Shown here: one piece after another, positions 27,605 through 35,988 of the stretch
Position numbering within the stretch: the first letter of the stretch is position 1
Layout: each line of letters starts with the position of its first letter
Origin: Streptomyces sp. NBC_01454
GTDB lineage: Bacteria > Actinomycetota > Actinomycetes > Streptomycetales > Streptomycetaceae
DNA: 64,000 nt
Reading direction: 5' to 3'
NCBI RefSeq assembly: GCF_036227565.1
Contig: NZ_CP109462.1
Span: 324,249 to 388,248 of the forward strand
Position numbers and translations under genes: made by a program
The notes under the pieces: model-generated
The model's database searches: none
What the model saw: the letters and a program-made list of their open reading frames with translations, nothing else
What the model was told of the DNA's origin: nothing

Positions 27605-29329
27605 TCATCGTCCGGCCACCTCGGCGAGAAGTTCCTTCGTCCGATGCCGCGCGCACACCGGCCGGGTCGGCAGCGCCAACCGATCACAGGTCTCCCCGGG
27701 CCACCCGACGCACCGCGCCGAGGCGGGCTGGCGCTCCGGCGCCGTGGAGGCGGCCGGCGCACGCAGTTGCTCCCGGCACGGCTTGCAGAGCTGATCACCG
27801 AGCGCGGGGCCGAGCAGGTTGATCCGGCAGCCACAGTCCCGGCATACCGAGCGGGGCGGAGCCGGGAGCACATGTTCAGGAGCCGGACGGGACGGCGCCG
27901 ACGGAACGCACTGCGTGCACGGTGTCCCTGGTCCGCCGAGGCCATGGTCGGGGCACTGGCCGAGCTCGATCTGGTGGAGCCGCAGGCGTTCCCAGCGTCG
28001 TGTGGCCACGACGTCGGAGCATGCCGCGCAGGCCTCGCCGCTCGGCCACATCACACCGGACTCACAGGTCTGGTGGCCACAGCCCCACCGGGGCAGCGCG
28101 ACCCCCATCAGCCAGCGGGCGGGGTCCTTGATGTCCGACATCAGCACGCTCGCGAATCGCGTCGTCAGCCGCTGGCGGAGCCGGAGGACGTCGCAGCCGT
28201 GATCGAGCTGCCGGCCGACCTCGCGGGCAATTCGCCGTTGCATGAACGTGTTCGCCTGCCGGTACAGCGGCTGCACGGGCTCAAGGACCTCGACGATCCG
28301 CGGGTGCAGCGTCAGCGCAGGGCCGTCGTAGCGGGCCCGAGAGGCCTGGCCGTCCTGGGAGAGCGCTCGTTTGGCACCCGCGCGGAGCGCGAGATCTCCC
28401 TCGATCCCACCATCTCCCGCAGGGCGTGAGCCGGAGTTATCCACAGGCGAAGCGCCCTTCACCACCTGTACCTCGCCTACGGCGGGTGAGTCAGGGCGGC
28501 GCTCGTCATCAGGTCGGTCAGTTCTCTGGTCTTCCCTAGTCGCGAGCGAACCTTCACCGGGCGCCACACCCGATCCCTCATCAGGTTGCGAAGACGCCGA
28601 GTCGGCTTCCGCCGCCGTGGAGGGCGGCGATGTCTGCGGTGCCGGGGGGACATCGTGCGCGATGAACTGGTGCCGGCCCCGTACCCCGGCCCGCCGCAGC
28701 ACCGTGATCCACCCGGTTGATTCGAGCGCGTCAACGACCTTTCCCGCGGCCGCCACCGACAGCGCTGTGCCCGCGCGCGCACCGGAGTGGTGGTGCAGGT
28801 GGCCGGCCAGCTCCCCCTCGGTGAGCGGGATGCGCTGGGCCTGGGCGAAGCAGAGCACCGCGAACGCACGAAGCTCCCGCGGACTGAGGTCTTCGCAGGC
28901 GGCGACGGGCAGCCAGATGAAGCGCTCGTCCCGCCGCATCGGACGCACGCGACGCCGGGCCGTGGTGCCGGATCCTCCCGGCAGAGACCGGCGCTGATTG
29001 AACGGCAGTTCGATGACGCCATCCGGACCCGGCCTGCGCAGCTGGGCGATGCCGCGTTCGACGGACGAGCGCGACAGCCCGAGGTATGAGGCGAGGACCA
29101 CCGTCCCTGCGGTGCAGCCCTCCGGGCGCTGGCCGAGCGCCTTGATCTTCATGTAGACGGTCAGGGCGACGTCGGCGTAGTGCGCGGACTCCACCAGGCG
29201 CATCGGCACCTTGACGCGCTGGCGCCGTACGGGTCCCGGGTCACGGGATACGCGGGAAAAACCCGACGCCTGCTGTGGCAGGACCGGACTGGGCGGGTCG
29301 GTGGTAGCGAGGAGTACAGAACTGGACAC
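27605..29329 (-). CDS. winged-helix protein with C-terminal Zn-ribbons, putative replication protein
   Basis: A 574-residue protein. Residues about 35-220 form two helix-turn-helix or winged-helix units (VVLASYLGLSRSSVERGIAQL; LTEGELAGHLHHHSGA, KVVDALESTGWITVLRRAG), the layout of plasmid replication initiators and primosomal DnaD-type proteins. A 110-residue acidic linker follows, then a helical part. The C-terminus has many Cys pairs (CGHQTC, CAAC, CTQC, CRDCGC, CKPC), i.e. two or more Zn-ribbons. GGCACAAGG-like iterons lie on both sides. It is a candidate initiator, but no catalytic motif proves it. GTG start with GGGAGAAG upstream. Confidence 0.6.
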   Translation of the reverse strand: MSSSVLLATTDPPSPVLPQQASGFSRVSRDPGPVRRQRVKVPMRLVESAHYADVALTVYMKIKALGQRPEGCTAGTVVLASYLGLSRSSVERGIAQLRRPGPDGVIELPFNQRRSLPGGSGTTARRRVRPMRRDERFIWLPVAACEDLSPRELRAFAVLCFAQAQRIPLTEGELAGHLHHHSGARAGTALSVAAAGKVVDALESTGWITVLRRAGVRGRHQFIAHDVPPAPQTSPPSTAAEADSASSQPDEGSGVAPGEGSLATREDQRTDRPDDERRPDSPAVGEVQVVKGASPVDNSGSRPAGDGGIEGDLALRAGAKRALSQDGQASRARYDGPALTLHPRIVEVLEPVQPLYRQANTFMQRRIAREVGRQLDHGCDVLRLRQRLTTRFASVLMSDIKDPARWLMGVALPRWGCGHQTCESGVMWPSGEACAACSDVVATRRWERLRLHQIELGQCPDHGLGGPGTPCTQCVPSAPSRPAPEHVLPAPPRSVCRDCGCRINLLGPALGDQLCKPCREQLRAPAASTAPERQPASARCVGWPGETCDRLALPTRPVCARHRTKELLAEVAGR

Positions 29330-29737
29330 ACTTCTCCCGCACGCCGTCGGCGGGGTGACGAACCGTCGACGAGGTGCTCGAGTCGCCGTCCTCCCGGCTG
29401 TGCGGAGAGGACGGCCTTGCAGATGGGACCAGGCGCCCGGCTGCGGTCAGAGGGTGTCAACCCTGCGGCTGCATCCGTGCACAGTGATGTGCCGGACGCT
29501 CGCCTGCTGACGCACGGCGTGCCGTGCAGCTGAGCGCGGAAAGCCCTTGGCCAAGGTGTGGAGCGAGGGGCGGAGCCCCTTGTCCGGACCCTTGGCCGCG
29601 GGGGCGGATTCAGCGCGCGGTGCCTGGTGGACATGGCGCGGAAGACGCCGCCAGCAGGTCGCGTGAGCAGGCCGTCCCGGGGCCGCGCACAGAAGTGGAT
29701 GACACTCCCGAAGCGGCCACATGGGGAGAAATTGCCA

Positions 29738-29761
29738 TCACGTCATGTGACCTTGACGTGA
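29738..29761. promoter_or_regulatory. operator-like inverted repeat
   Basis: Perfect 8-base half-sites TCACGTCA and TGACGTGA separated by 8 bases. The spacing suits a dimeric regulator. Confidence 0.5.
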
Positions 29762-29950
29762 CAGTTGAGGGACGAATGGCTGAGAAGGCTGGTCCCGGAC
29801 GGCTGCTGAGCTGACAAAAGCCATGGTGGTGCTGCAAGATGTACTCCGGTTCCTCCCTGGTGCTATCCAGGGACGACTGAGGCCCCTCGGGGCCGATGCT
29901 GCTGGGAGGCAGTGATCATCCAGACCTAGCGGTCTGGCTCTTCGCTCGAC

Positions 29951-30005
29951 GGAGCTGGTAACTCCGTAGGAGCGGTGACGGCCGGCAGAGGAGCTGCTAA
30001 CTCCG
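29951..30005. repeat. pair of 16-bp repeats
   Basis: GGAGCTGGTAACTCCG at 29951-29966 and GGAGCTGCTAACTCCG at 29990-30005 differ by one base and lie 39 bases apart. Each is itself an imperfect inverted repeat (GGAG...CTCC). Confidence 0.55.
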
Positions 30006-30120
30006 ATCCGGCGCGGAAGGGCGAGGAGCGTTCCCTGCTAGGGGACGCCCGCCCGGCATCTCTACGACATCCCGCCCTCCTCGGTCAGGGCGATGAGCGA
30101 TGAGCGGTGTCCGCACAGCA

Positions 30121-30167
30121 AAAAGCCCCGGTCCGTCGGCGTCTTGGACGCAGCGACGAGGCCGGGC
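30121..30167 (-). terminator. leftward rho-independent terminator
   Basis: A GC-rich stem (outer arms AGCCCCGG and CCGGGCT, inner arms GTCGGCGTC and GACGCAGCGAC) is followed on the minus strand by a run of five T. It probably ends the GntR transcript. Confidence 0.65.
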
Positions 30168-30391
30168 TGACTGTGCATTTGTGTGTGGGTGCGGGTACGC
30201 TCCACCACGAGACACCGCCTTATTCGGTTTCTCGAACTCGATATACGCCCTCGGACTTGCTCAAGGTCCGGGGGCATCGTGTTGTCAGGGCTAGCAGTAG
30301 ATCAATCGAGGGTCACCCTATCCCCAACGACAACGGAAGTGCACAGCCTGTCGATGGACCGGTACACGCTGCGCGTCGCGCTGATCAGGGA

Positions 30392-31135
30392 TCATTTCGC
30401 GTCAGGTTCACCATAGTTAGGCACATTTCCAGACCAATCGGTCAAGCTGACTCTATCGGCACGGATGATCATAAACTCACAACTCCGCGCCTGTTCGCCG
30501 CTGTAGCTCACGCGCTGGACCGAAAGCGCCACGGCGGTCCGTGACTTGAGCAGCGCAGTCTCCTGGTCCGTCGCCGGCCGCGCCGAGATGGTGTGCAGGT
30601 GCCCGGTCTCCTTCAGGCCGGCCGCGTCCAGGATTCCGGCCTCGTCGACGAGGCCCGGATCCAGGAGCCGGGGGGCGGCGTCGGCGATGCCCCGCGGCAC
30701 GTAAATCTCCCGCACTGCCCAGGGGGCGCCGGTTCGGCCGAGGACGCTCTGGCGCAGGACGACGCTCATCTCCGGCGGGCCGCCCAGCGCTGCCGCGACA
30801 CCGTCGGGCGCCTTGCGCACCGCGGTGGTGACCGGCTCGGCCGTATCGCCGGTCTGCGCGACGGCAGGGCGGACGTGGCCGTGTTCGTCGACGCGTGCCT
30901 CGAAGGCGGCAGCAGGCGAAAGAATCATGTAGCCGACCTTGGGGACTGCCCTGATCAGGCCCTCCTGCTCAAGGATCTGCATGGCCCCGATCAGCGTCTT
31001 GCGCGCACATCCGAGATGCTCGGCGAGTTGGCGCCCGGACACGATGGCGCCGGGCGCACGGTCGGGTTCGCCGTTGAGGATCTCAGTACGCAGCTGGTCG
31101 GCGAGGCTGCGCCTGCTGGTCGGGGTCGTGGCCAT
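30392..31135 (-). CDS. GntR-family repressor (KorA/TraR-type)
   Basis: A 247-residue regulator. The N-terminal winged helix is at about residues 8-75 (SLADQLRTEIL, VSGRQLAEHLGCARKTLIGAMQILEQEGLI), and the effector domain is UTRA-like (VLRQSVLGRTGAPWAVREIYVPR, LLKSRTAVALSVQRVSY). Streptomyces plasmids use GntR repressors of this kind (KorA, TraR) to silence tra and spread genes. It diverges from the WhiB/DUF2637/spd/traB series and should control it. A perfect 42-bp palindrome in the shared upstream region is its most likely operator. Start ATG 31135 is preferred over an upstream extension that would run through the palindrome. Confidence 0.85.
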   Translation of the reverse strand: MATTPTSRRSLADQLRTEILNGEPDRAPGAIVSGRQLAEHLGCARKTLIGAMQILEQEGLIRAVPKVGYMILSPAAAFEARVDEHGHVRPAVAQTGDTAEPVTTAVRKAPDGVAAALGGPPEMSVVLRQSVLGRTGAPWAVREIYVPRGIADAAPRLLDPGLVDEAGILDAAGLKETGHLHTISARPATDQETALLKSRTAVALSVQRVSYSGEQARSCEFMIIRADRVSLTDWSGNVPNYGEPDAK

Positions 31136-31223
31136 GTGGCACATACTGCCGCACGCGCAAGGGCCGGGGCGTGCAGGGCCGCTGTCGCCGTAAGTGCTCT
31201 TGACGAGATCGGCAAACCGTTGC

Positions 31224-31265
31224 ACCATCTGGACTACCTGGAGTACTCCAGGTAGTCCAGATGGT
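31224..31265. promoter_or_regulatory. perfect 42-bp palindrome, likely operator
   Basis: Two 21-base arms with no loop, centred on AGTACT, between the divergent GntR and WhiB-like genes. Lack of a loop argues against a terminator and for a symmetrical protein site, or cruciform DNA. Confidence 0.75.
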
Positions 31266-31279
31266 TTTGCGCTCATGCA

Positions 31280-31316
31280 AACGGCCCCCGAGGGATTGGA
31301 GCCCTCGGAGGCCGTG
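31280..31316 (+). promoter_or_regulatory. imperfect hairpin in the WhiB leader
   Basis: Arms CGGCCCCCGAGGG and CCCTCGGAGGCCG with a short loop, 45 bases before the WhiB-like start. Possibly an attenuator. Confidence 0.45.
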
Positions 31317-31360
31317 GTGACGCAAGCCGCCCCCTCCCGTCACGAAGGACAGACGACGCA

Positions 31361-31987
31361 ATGACCAGCATGACAGCCGACTTCCCCGCGCAGTGCGCCA
31401 CCGAGATCGGCCGCGCGCTCGCCGACACCTACTCGGTCGCCGTCCTCGCCGACGGCGGTTACCTGGCCGGCCCCGACGGGCAGGCCGTCGCCAGCCAGAT
31501 GCGCGAACCCCAGCTGCGCGAGGCCCTTCTGCTGGGACTCTGCGGCGGCACGAACGACGTCAACGCCTTCTACCAGCGCGACGAAGAGCCGGCCGAAGAG
31601 TGGATGACGCGCCGCGAGCGCACCATCGCCCAGTACTGCGCACCGTGCCCGGTCGCCGCCGCCTGCCTTGAACTCGCCCTGCGCTACCCCGAGCATTCCC
31701 GCGACCTGGCGGTGCGCGGCGGCGCCACCGAGGAGATGCAGTTGACCCTCGGGAAAGCCGACCATGAGCGACTGGCGAAGGCCTGCGCCCTCGATGCCAG
31801 GCCGGCCGAACAGCGCGTCGAGCGGCTGCGCGCGGCCCGCGAGGTGTCGAGGCTGACCCAGTCCCACATCGGCCTCTCGGTCAAGCCGGACGTCCGGCAG
31901 ACGAACCACACCGAGCTCAAGGCCGCGCTCGCCCACCGCGAGCGGCTCCAGGGCGAGTACCGGCGCGTGACGGGGTGGGCCGCATGA
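31361..31987 (+). CDS. WhiB-like iron-sulfur transcription factor
   Basis: A 208-residue protein with the four-Cys pattern of Wbl proteins: C61, C93, C96 and C102 in C...YCAPCPVAAAC, followed by the turn VRGGATEE in place of G[VI]WGG. It probably binds a [4Fe-4S] cluster and RNA polymerase sigma factor. The C-terminal extension of about 80 residues is longer than usual and helical. Plasmid Wbl proteins can affect sporulation-associated transcription or plasmid functions. It leads the rightward spread series and overlaps the next gene by ATGA. GAAGGA precedes the ATG. Confidence 0.85.
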   Translation: MTSMTADFPAQCATEIGRALADTYSVAVLADGGYLAGPDGQAVASQMREPQLREALLLGLCGGTNDVNAFYQRDEEPAEEWMTRRERTIAQYCAPCPVAAACLELALRYPEHSRDLAVRGGATEEMQLTLGKADHERLAKACALDARPAEQRVERLRAAREVSRLTQSHIGLSVKPDVRQTNHTELKAALAHRERLQGEYRRVTGWAA

Positions 31988-32370
31988 CAGACCACACCAC
32001 GTCGGCCCGCGACACATCCTCCGAGATGAGCGAGCTCCGCGCCCTCAACCACCGTCTTGTGCGGGCCCTGCAGGCGAAGGCCGAGACACCGGTCACCCTC
32101 CTGCCTCTGCCGCAGGACGGCACCGACCCGCAGCCGGCCGCCCTCGTCGGTGTCCTTCTGATCCTGTGGCACCGGGCCCGCCTGGAGGCCGACGCCTACC
32201 GAGCGTGGATCGAGCAGCCGGCGCCCCCGACGGACGCCGTCGTCCACGATGCCGCCGAGCCGGCGCGTGCGCACCTTGACCACCCGGCGCCGGCTCAACA
32301 GCCCGGGCCCCGCAGGGAGGAGGGCGACTCCGATGAACACAGTCGGCCCCGCCCGTGCGGCAACTGCTGA
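31984..32370 (+). CDS. hypothetical protein downstream of WhiB-like gene
   Basis: A 128-residue protein, not recognised. A helical N-terminal region (SSEMSELRALNHRLVRALQAKAE) is followed by a possible short hydrophobic stretch (ALVGVLLILWHRARL) and an acidic Pro-rich end with Cys-Gly-Asn-Cys at the terminus. It is translationally coupled to the WhiB-like gene. Confidence 0.6.
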   Translation: MTDHTTSARDTSSEMSELRALNHRLVRALQAKAETPVTLLPLPQDGTDPQPAALVGVLLILWHRARLEADAYRAWIEQPAPPTDAVVHDAAEPARAHLDHPAPAQQPGPRREEGDSDEHSRPRPCGNC

Positions 32371-32414
32371 CGGCCTGCAAGCGAGCCCAGGGCCCGCAGC
32401 GAAGGACATGCACC

Positions 32415-32510
32415 GTGCTCCTGCAGATCATTCTCGGCTACGAGCAGCAGCCTTTGTACTACTGCGCGTCGTGTGCCGGGTACTACCCGTTCCAGCACTT
32501 CTGCGAGTAA
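32415..32510 (+). CDS. 31-residue Cys-containing small protein
   Basis: A short frame from GTG to TAA reads MLLQIILGYEQQPLYYCASC and ends in an aromatic-rich tail with a third Cys. AAGGA lies nine bases upstream, and the next gene starts four bases after the stop. The CxxC pair and its place inside a compact series of small genes support it. Function unknown. Confidence 0.45.
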   Translation: MLLQIILGYEQQPLYYCASCAGYYPFQHFCE

Positions 32511-32514
32511 CGAC

Positions 32515-32712
32515 ATGACACTCACGAAGAACGAGGACCGCCAGGGCAAGCGGGGCGTCCACAGCGGCCGGCTTCGCCGCCCGGCCACCTGCCAGCTCGC
32601 GATCGCCGCCAGTGTGCTGGCCCGCTACGGATTCAAGGACCAGGCCGACGCCCACAACAACGGGATGTGCGCTCGTCTTTACGCCCTCGGGCGCCGGACG
32701 GTCAGCTCATGA
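32515..32712 (+). CDS. small basic hypothetical protein
   Basis: A 65-residue protein with a basic N-terminus and a likely helix (CQLAIAASVLARYGF). Not recognised. It overlaps the following 39-residue frame by ATGA and belongs to the same transcript. Confidence 0.55.
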   Translation: MTLTKNEDRQGKRGVHSGRLRRPATCQLAIAASVLARYGFKDQADAHNNGMCARLYALGRRTVSS

Positions 32713-32828
32713 GCCGCGTGACGTACCCGCCGCTGGACGGTCCGATCGCCAACGAGGCCGACCTGGACCGCGCGCTGTTCGGTCCGTACGAAGCCGAGGA
32801 CGCGCAGGGCGCGGGCGAGCCGGAGTAG
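32709..32828 (+). CDS. 39-residue acidic small protein
   Basis: Starts in the stop of the preceding gene (ATGA) and reads MSRVTYPPLDGPIANEADL followed by an acidic end. Coupling is the main support. Confidence 0.45.
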   Translation: MSRVTYPPLDGPIANEADLDRALFGPYEAEDAQGAGEPE

Positions 32829-32972
32829 GCCACGGCACAGCCGCGGGAAGGCCAGCCCGCCCGGGGGCGGAGGTGACCGCCGCGTTGCCGACCTCGCCCC
32901 CCAACTACTACCCCCGACGCTGCGCCCGCCAGATCAGGCCGATGGCGCACGCCACGAAGAAGGAGCACGACG

Positions 32973-35207
32973 GTGAGCAGCAAGGCCCGTCGCCGACGTC
33001 GCCAGCCCTCCAGGGCCTCGTCGCAGTCACAGAGTTCGCAGCCTGCGGACAACCCCAGCCAGGTGCTGGATGCCGGCGATGCCGTCGAGGTCCTGGCCTT
33101 CCTCGCCGATGCCCGCGACCGGTCGGCCGACATCGTCGACCTGTCGAAGGATGAGTGCGAGGCCTCCAGGATCGAGACGACGATGCAGGCCGAGGCCTGT
33201 CTCGCCGCGGCCCGGGCCCAGGCCACTCGTGTGTGCGAGGAGGCGGAACGCCGGGCCCGGGAGATCCAGGAGCGCGCTCGGGAAGCGAGTTCGGCCGTCG
33301 CGGCCGGTGCCGCTGACCAGGCCGCGGCGACCAAGGAAGCCGCGGACCGTGAAGCGTCCCAGGTCCTCACCGCCGCGGAAGCGGAAGGACAGCGCCTCGT
33401 CGAGGAGGCCACCACCCAGGCACTCGCTACCCACGAGACAGCGCAGGGGCACGCCGAGCAGGTGCTCGCCGACGCCCGAATGCAGGCCGACCAGCTCCGG
33501 CGTGCGGCCCGGCGCGACGCCGATGAGGCCAACAGCCGTCTGCGTAACGCCGAGGCCGAGGCCGCACGCATCCGCCAGGAAGCGGCCGATGCTGACACCG
33601 AGCGGCGCCGGCAGTCGGCACTGGACATCAAGGCGGACCGGGAACGGGCCGCCCGCGACGCCGAGGAACTGCGCAGCGCCGCGGACGCGACGGTCGCGTC
33701 CGCCGAGAAGCGGGCCGCTGACCTGATGGAGCAGGCCACCAACCGCCAGACCGAGGCGACGGAGAAGAACGAGGAGGCCGACCGGCTGCTCGCCGAGGCC
33801 AAGAAGGCGTGGGAGCGGGCGCGTTCGCGCCCCGCGCGCCGGCAGGAACGAAAGGGGGTGCGACAGCAGGGCCGTCACCAGCGGGCGACGGCTCGGCGTG
33901 AGCACAAGCAGGCCAAAGGGCGCCCCACGCTCACTCACCGGCTGGGACAGATCCGCCGTTGGGCACGTGAGCTTGTGCGCAACCAGGCCCGCCGTGTCCT
34001 GGTCACCGGCCCGATCCTTGCCCCGATGGCGGTGGCCTGGTGGTCCCAGACCGACTACGCCAAGGACGCGTTCGGCTGGTGGACCGTCTTCGCCCTCGGA
34101 TTTGCCGCCGCGTGGGAGCTCACGACAGCCTTCACCGGCTGGATGTACCACCAGGCCCGGCAGCAGGGCGACTCCGGAGCCATCTACCGGATCATGACGT
34201 GGGTGTTCGCGTCCGGAGCGGCCGCGATGAACTACGCCCACCACTGTGGTCCCGGCGGGCGGCCGACGCAGGCCTCCGTCGCGTTTGCGACCATGAGTGT
34301 CGTCGGCATGGTGCTGTGGGAGCTGTACGCCTCCCTGGTCCACCGCCAGTACCTGCGCGAGCAGGGGCTGGTCTCCCGGGCACGACCGAAGATCGGGCTG
34401 ATCCGCTGGATCCGCTTCCCGGTCCGGTCCTGGACGGCCTGGTCGCTGACGATCGAAAACGCTTCGCTCTCCACCCTGGAACGAGCCTGGAACGCGGCGA
34501 GCATCGAGCTGGCGGACCGGAACGCGCTCCGTTCCGGAACGGCCTTGCACCGCATCGTGATCCCTCACGTTCCACTCACCGGTCTCTACGACGGCGCCGG
34601 TCCGGCGGCGGTCCCCCTGTTCCGCCAGATCGGGAACGCACCGAACGGAACAGGCGGCGGTGCGTGGGCGCACTGGAATGGAACGCTCCGGACACCGCTC
34701 CCGCCGACCGGGGCGCACGTCGGCGGAGCGGACCGGAACGACAGCCTCGTTCCGCTCGGCCATTCCTCAGCTGACCAGGACTCTTCCAGCGTCTCGTTCC
34801 GTTCCGCCCCACCGGCCGGCGCCCCGGACGGTGCGAGCGGCACGGGAACGGAACGCGCACCGGGCGCGGCGACGCCTGGGGACCGCACCGCGGAACGGGG
34901 CGGAACGGAGCCAGCGGCGAAACGGCGCACGCCGGGCGGAACGGAGAACGCGGAACGCAACGACCGGAACGGACGCGAGCGCACCAGCGGTGCGGAACGA
35001 GAGGGGGAGGAAGTGGTGCTCGAGGACAAGGAACGCGCCGCGGTGGAACGCCTCGTCGCCAGGAACCAGCCGCTGAGCAAGCGCAGCATCTCGGACGAGG
35101 TCCGATCAAACGGAGACACGATCGCCGACGAGCGCGCGCTGAAGATCGCGAACTACCTCAACGCCAAGGCGAAGAGCCAGCTCGGCCAGCACCTCGCAGG
35201 CGTCTGA
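32973..35207 (+). CDS. DUF2637 membrane spread protein with coiled coil
   Basis: A 744-residue protein. Residues about 30-300 form a long Ala/Glu/Arg-rich coiled coil, and residues about 345-460 carry the DUF2637 membrane domain (four hydrophobic segments including VLVTGPILAPMAVAWW, AFGWWTVFALGFAAAWELT and SVVGMVLWELYASL). The C-terminal 250 residues are Gly/Thr/Arg-rich and end in a helix-turn-helix-like stretch (QPLSKRSISDEVRSNGD, ALKIANYLNAK). DUF2637 proteins occur with Spd proteins on Streptomyces plasmids and act in intramycelial spread. GTG start with AAGGAG upstream. A GC-rich terminator follows. Confidence 0.8.
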   Translation: MSSKARRRRRQPSRASSQSQSSQPADNPSQVLDAGDAVEVLAFLADARDRSADIVDLSKDECEASRIETTMQAEACLAAARAQATRVCEEAERRAREIQERAREASSAVAAGAADQAAATKEAADREASQVLTAAEAEGQRLVEEATTQALATHETAQGHAEQVLADARMQADQLRRAARRDADEANSRLRNAEAEAARIRQEAADADTERRRQSALDIKADRERAARDAEELRSAADATVASAEKRAADLMEQATNRQTEATEKNEEADRLLAEAKKAWERARSRPARRQERKGVRQQGRHQRATARREHKQAKGRPTLTHRLGQIRRWARELVRNQARRVLVTGPILAPMAVAWWSQTDYAKDAFGWWTVFALGFAAAWELTTAFTGWMYHQARQQGDSGAIYRIMTWVFASGAAAMNYAHHCGPGGRPTQASVAFATMSVVGMVLWELYASLVHRQYLREQGLVSRARPKIGLIRWIRFPVRSWTAWSLTIENASLSTLERAWNAASIELADRNALRSGTALHRIVIPHVPLTGLYDGAGPAAVPLFRQIGNAPNGTGGGAWAHWNGTLRTPLPPTGAHVGGADRNDSLVPLGHSSADQDSSSVSFRSAPPAGAPDGASGTGTERAPGAATPGDRTAERGGTEPAAKRRTPGGTENAERNDRNGRERTSGAEREGEEVVLEDKERAAVERLVARNQPLSKRSISDEVRSNGDTIADERALKIANYLNAKAKSQLGQHLAGV

Positions 35208-35246
35208 CATCCGCTCCGGCCGACTGCCGGCTCGAGCGCCAAAACC

Positions 35247-35288
35247 GGGAGACCCGGCCCGCTTTCCTAGGGCCCGGCCGGGTCTCCC
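35247..35288 (+). terminator. hairpin terminator after the DUF2637 gene
   Basis: A 13-bp stem (arms starting at 35247 and 35276). It may limit read-through into the Spd genes. Confidence 0.65.
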
Positions 35289-35316
35289 CACTCCATGAAT
35301 CGGGAGCCCGCACATC

Positions 35317-35988
35317 ATGACCCACCACCCCGGCCAGGGACGGCCGTTCCGTCGCCGACGGCCGATCAGCCTGCAGTGGCTGCTTGTCGGCGACGACCAC
35401 CTGCTTGCCCGGGCCCGCTACGGAGCCGGGGAGTCCGCCACCGAGCGCGCCGACCGCCTGGAGGCGGCCGGAGACCGGGCACGCCGCGCACGGCGTCATG
35501 AGCAGGTACGGCGCGCCGCCCGTAAGGGCCAGCAGTGGGAGGACTCGATCTACATGTCCTCCTCTTCAGGGGACCAGCGTGCTGCTCGCAGCCGCTACCG
35601 GGCCTGGGCACGCCGCCTGCTCCGGGCCGGCGGCGCCACGCCGCCGGCCGAAGCGCTCCGCGCGACCAGCACGGTAAGCGAGGCCCGCTGGCCGTACAGC
35701 AGCTGCCTGCCCGCGTTGCCCCCGGGCTTCGCCCCGGCCACCGAGGACGCGACCGCGTCCCCGCAGGCGCATGCGAACGAGAGATCCGACTGGGCCTTCG
35801 TGCCTGAAGGCGCACCGACCGGACGACCGGAGCCCGCGGTGAGCGTCGCCGGCACCCCGTACGGCGGATCCCGCAGGCCGGGGCTGTACCTGGTCGGCGG
35901 CGCCTCGACGGTGCCGAGGACGGCCGCGTCCCGTCACGCCGCCGCGGGCCCCGCTCCCGCGGCAGCCAAGGCGGGAGGCCACCGATGA
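35317..35988 (+). CDS. hypothetical spread-operon protein
   Basis: A 223-residue protein. The N-terminal half is strongly basic with helices (SATERADRLEAAGDRARRARR, AARSRYRAWARRLLRAGG). The C-terminal half is Pro/Ala/Gly-rich. There is no membrane helix. It overlaps the next gene by ATGA. A DNA- or membrane-associated Spd accessory role is inferred from position only. Confidence 0.6.
   Translation: MTHHPGQGRPFRRRRPISLQWLLVGDDHLLARARYGAGESATERADRLEAAGDRARRARRHEQVRRAARKGQQWEDSIYMSSSSGDQRAARSRYRAWARRLLRAGGATPPAEALRATSTVSEARWPYSSCLPALPPGFAPATEDATASPQAHANERSDWAFVPEGAPTGRPEPAVSVAGTPYGGSRRPGLYLVGGASTVPRTAASRHAAAGPAPAAAKAGGHR

Larger units (their letters stand above)
29330..30391. other. 1.06-kb non-coding region with inverted repeats
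   Basis: No credible gene. It contains an inverted GGACAAGGGG copy (29577-29586), an operator-like inverted repeat (29738-29761), two near-identical 16-mers (29951 and 29990) and a leftward terminator (30121-30167). The region at 30180-30390 is less GC-rich and shows nothing recognisable. Confidence 0.5.

Noticed and set aside
29930..30010. tRNA-like fold around the GGAGCTGGTAACTCCG repeats
   Set aside because: No T-arm consensus, acceptor stem or CCA-compatible end could be arranged.
26576..30391. Classical relaxase or rolling-circle Rep gene
   Set aside because: No HUH motif (His-hydrophobic-His) with a downstream Tyr was found in the region's only large protein.
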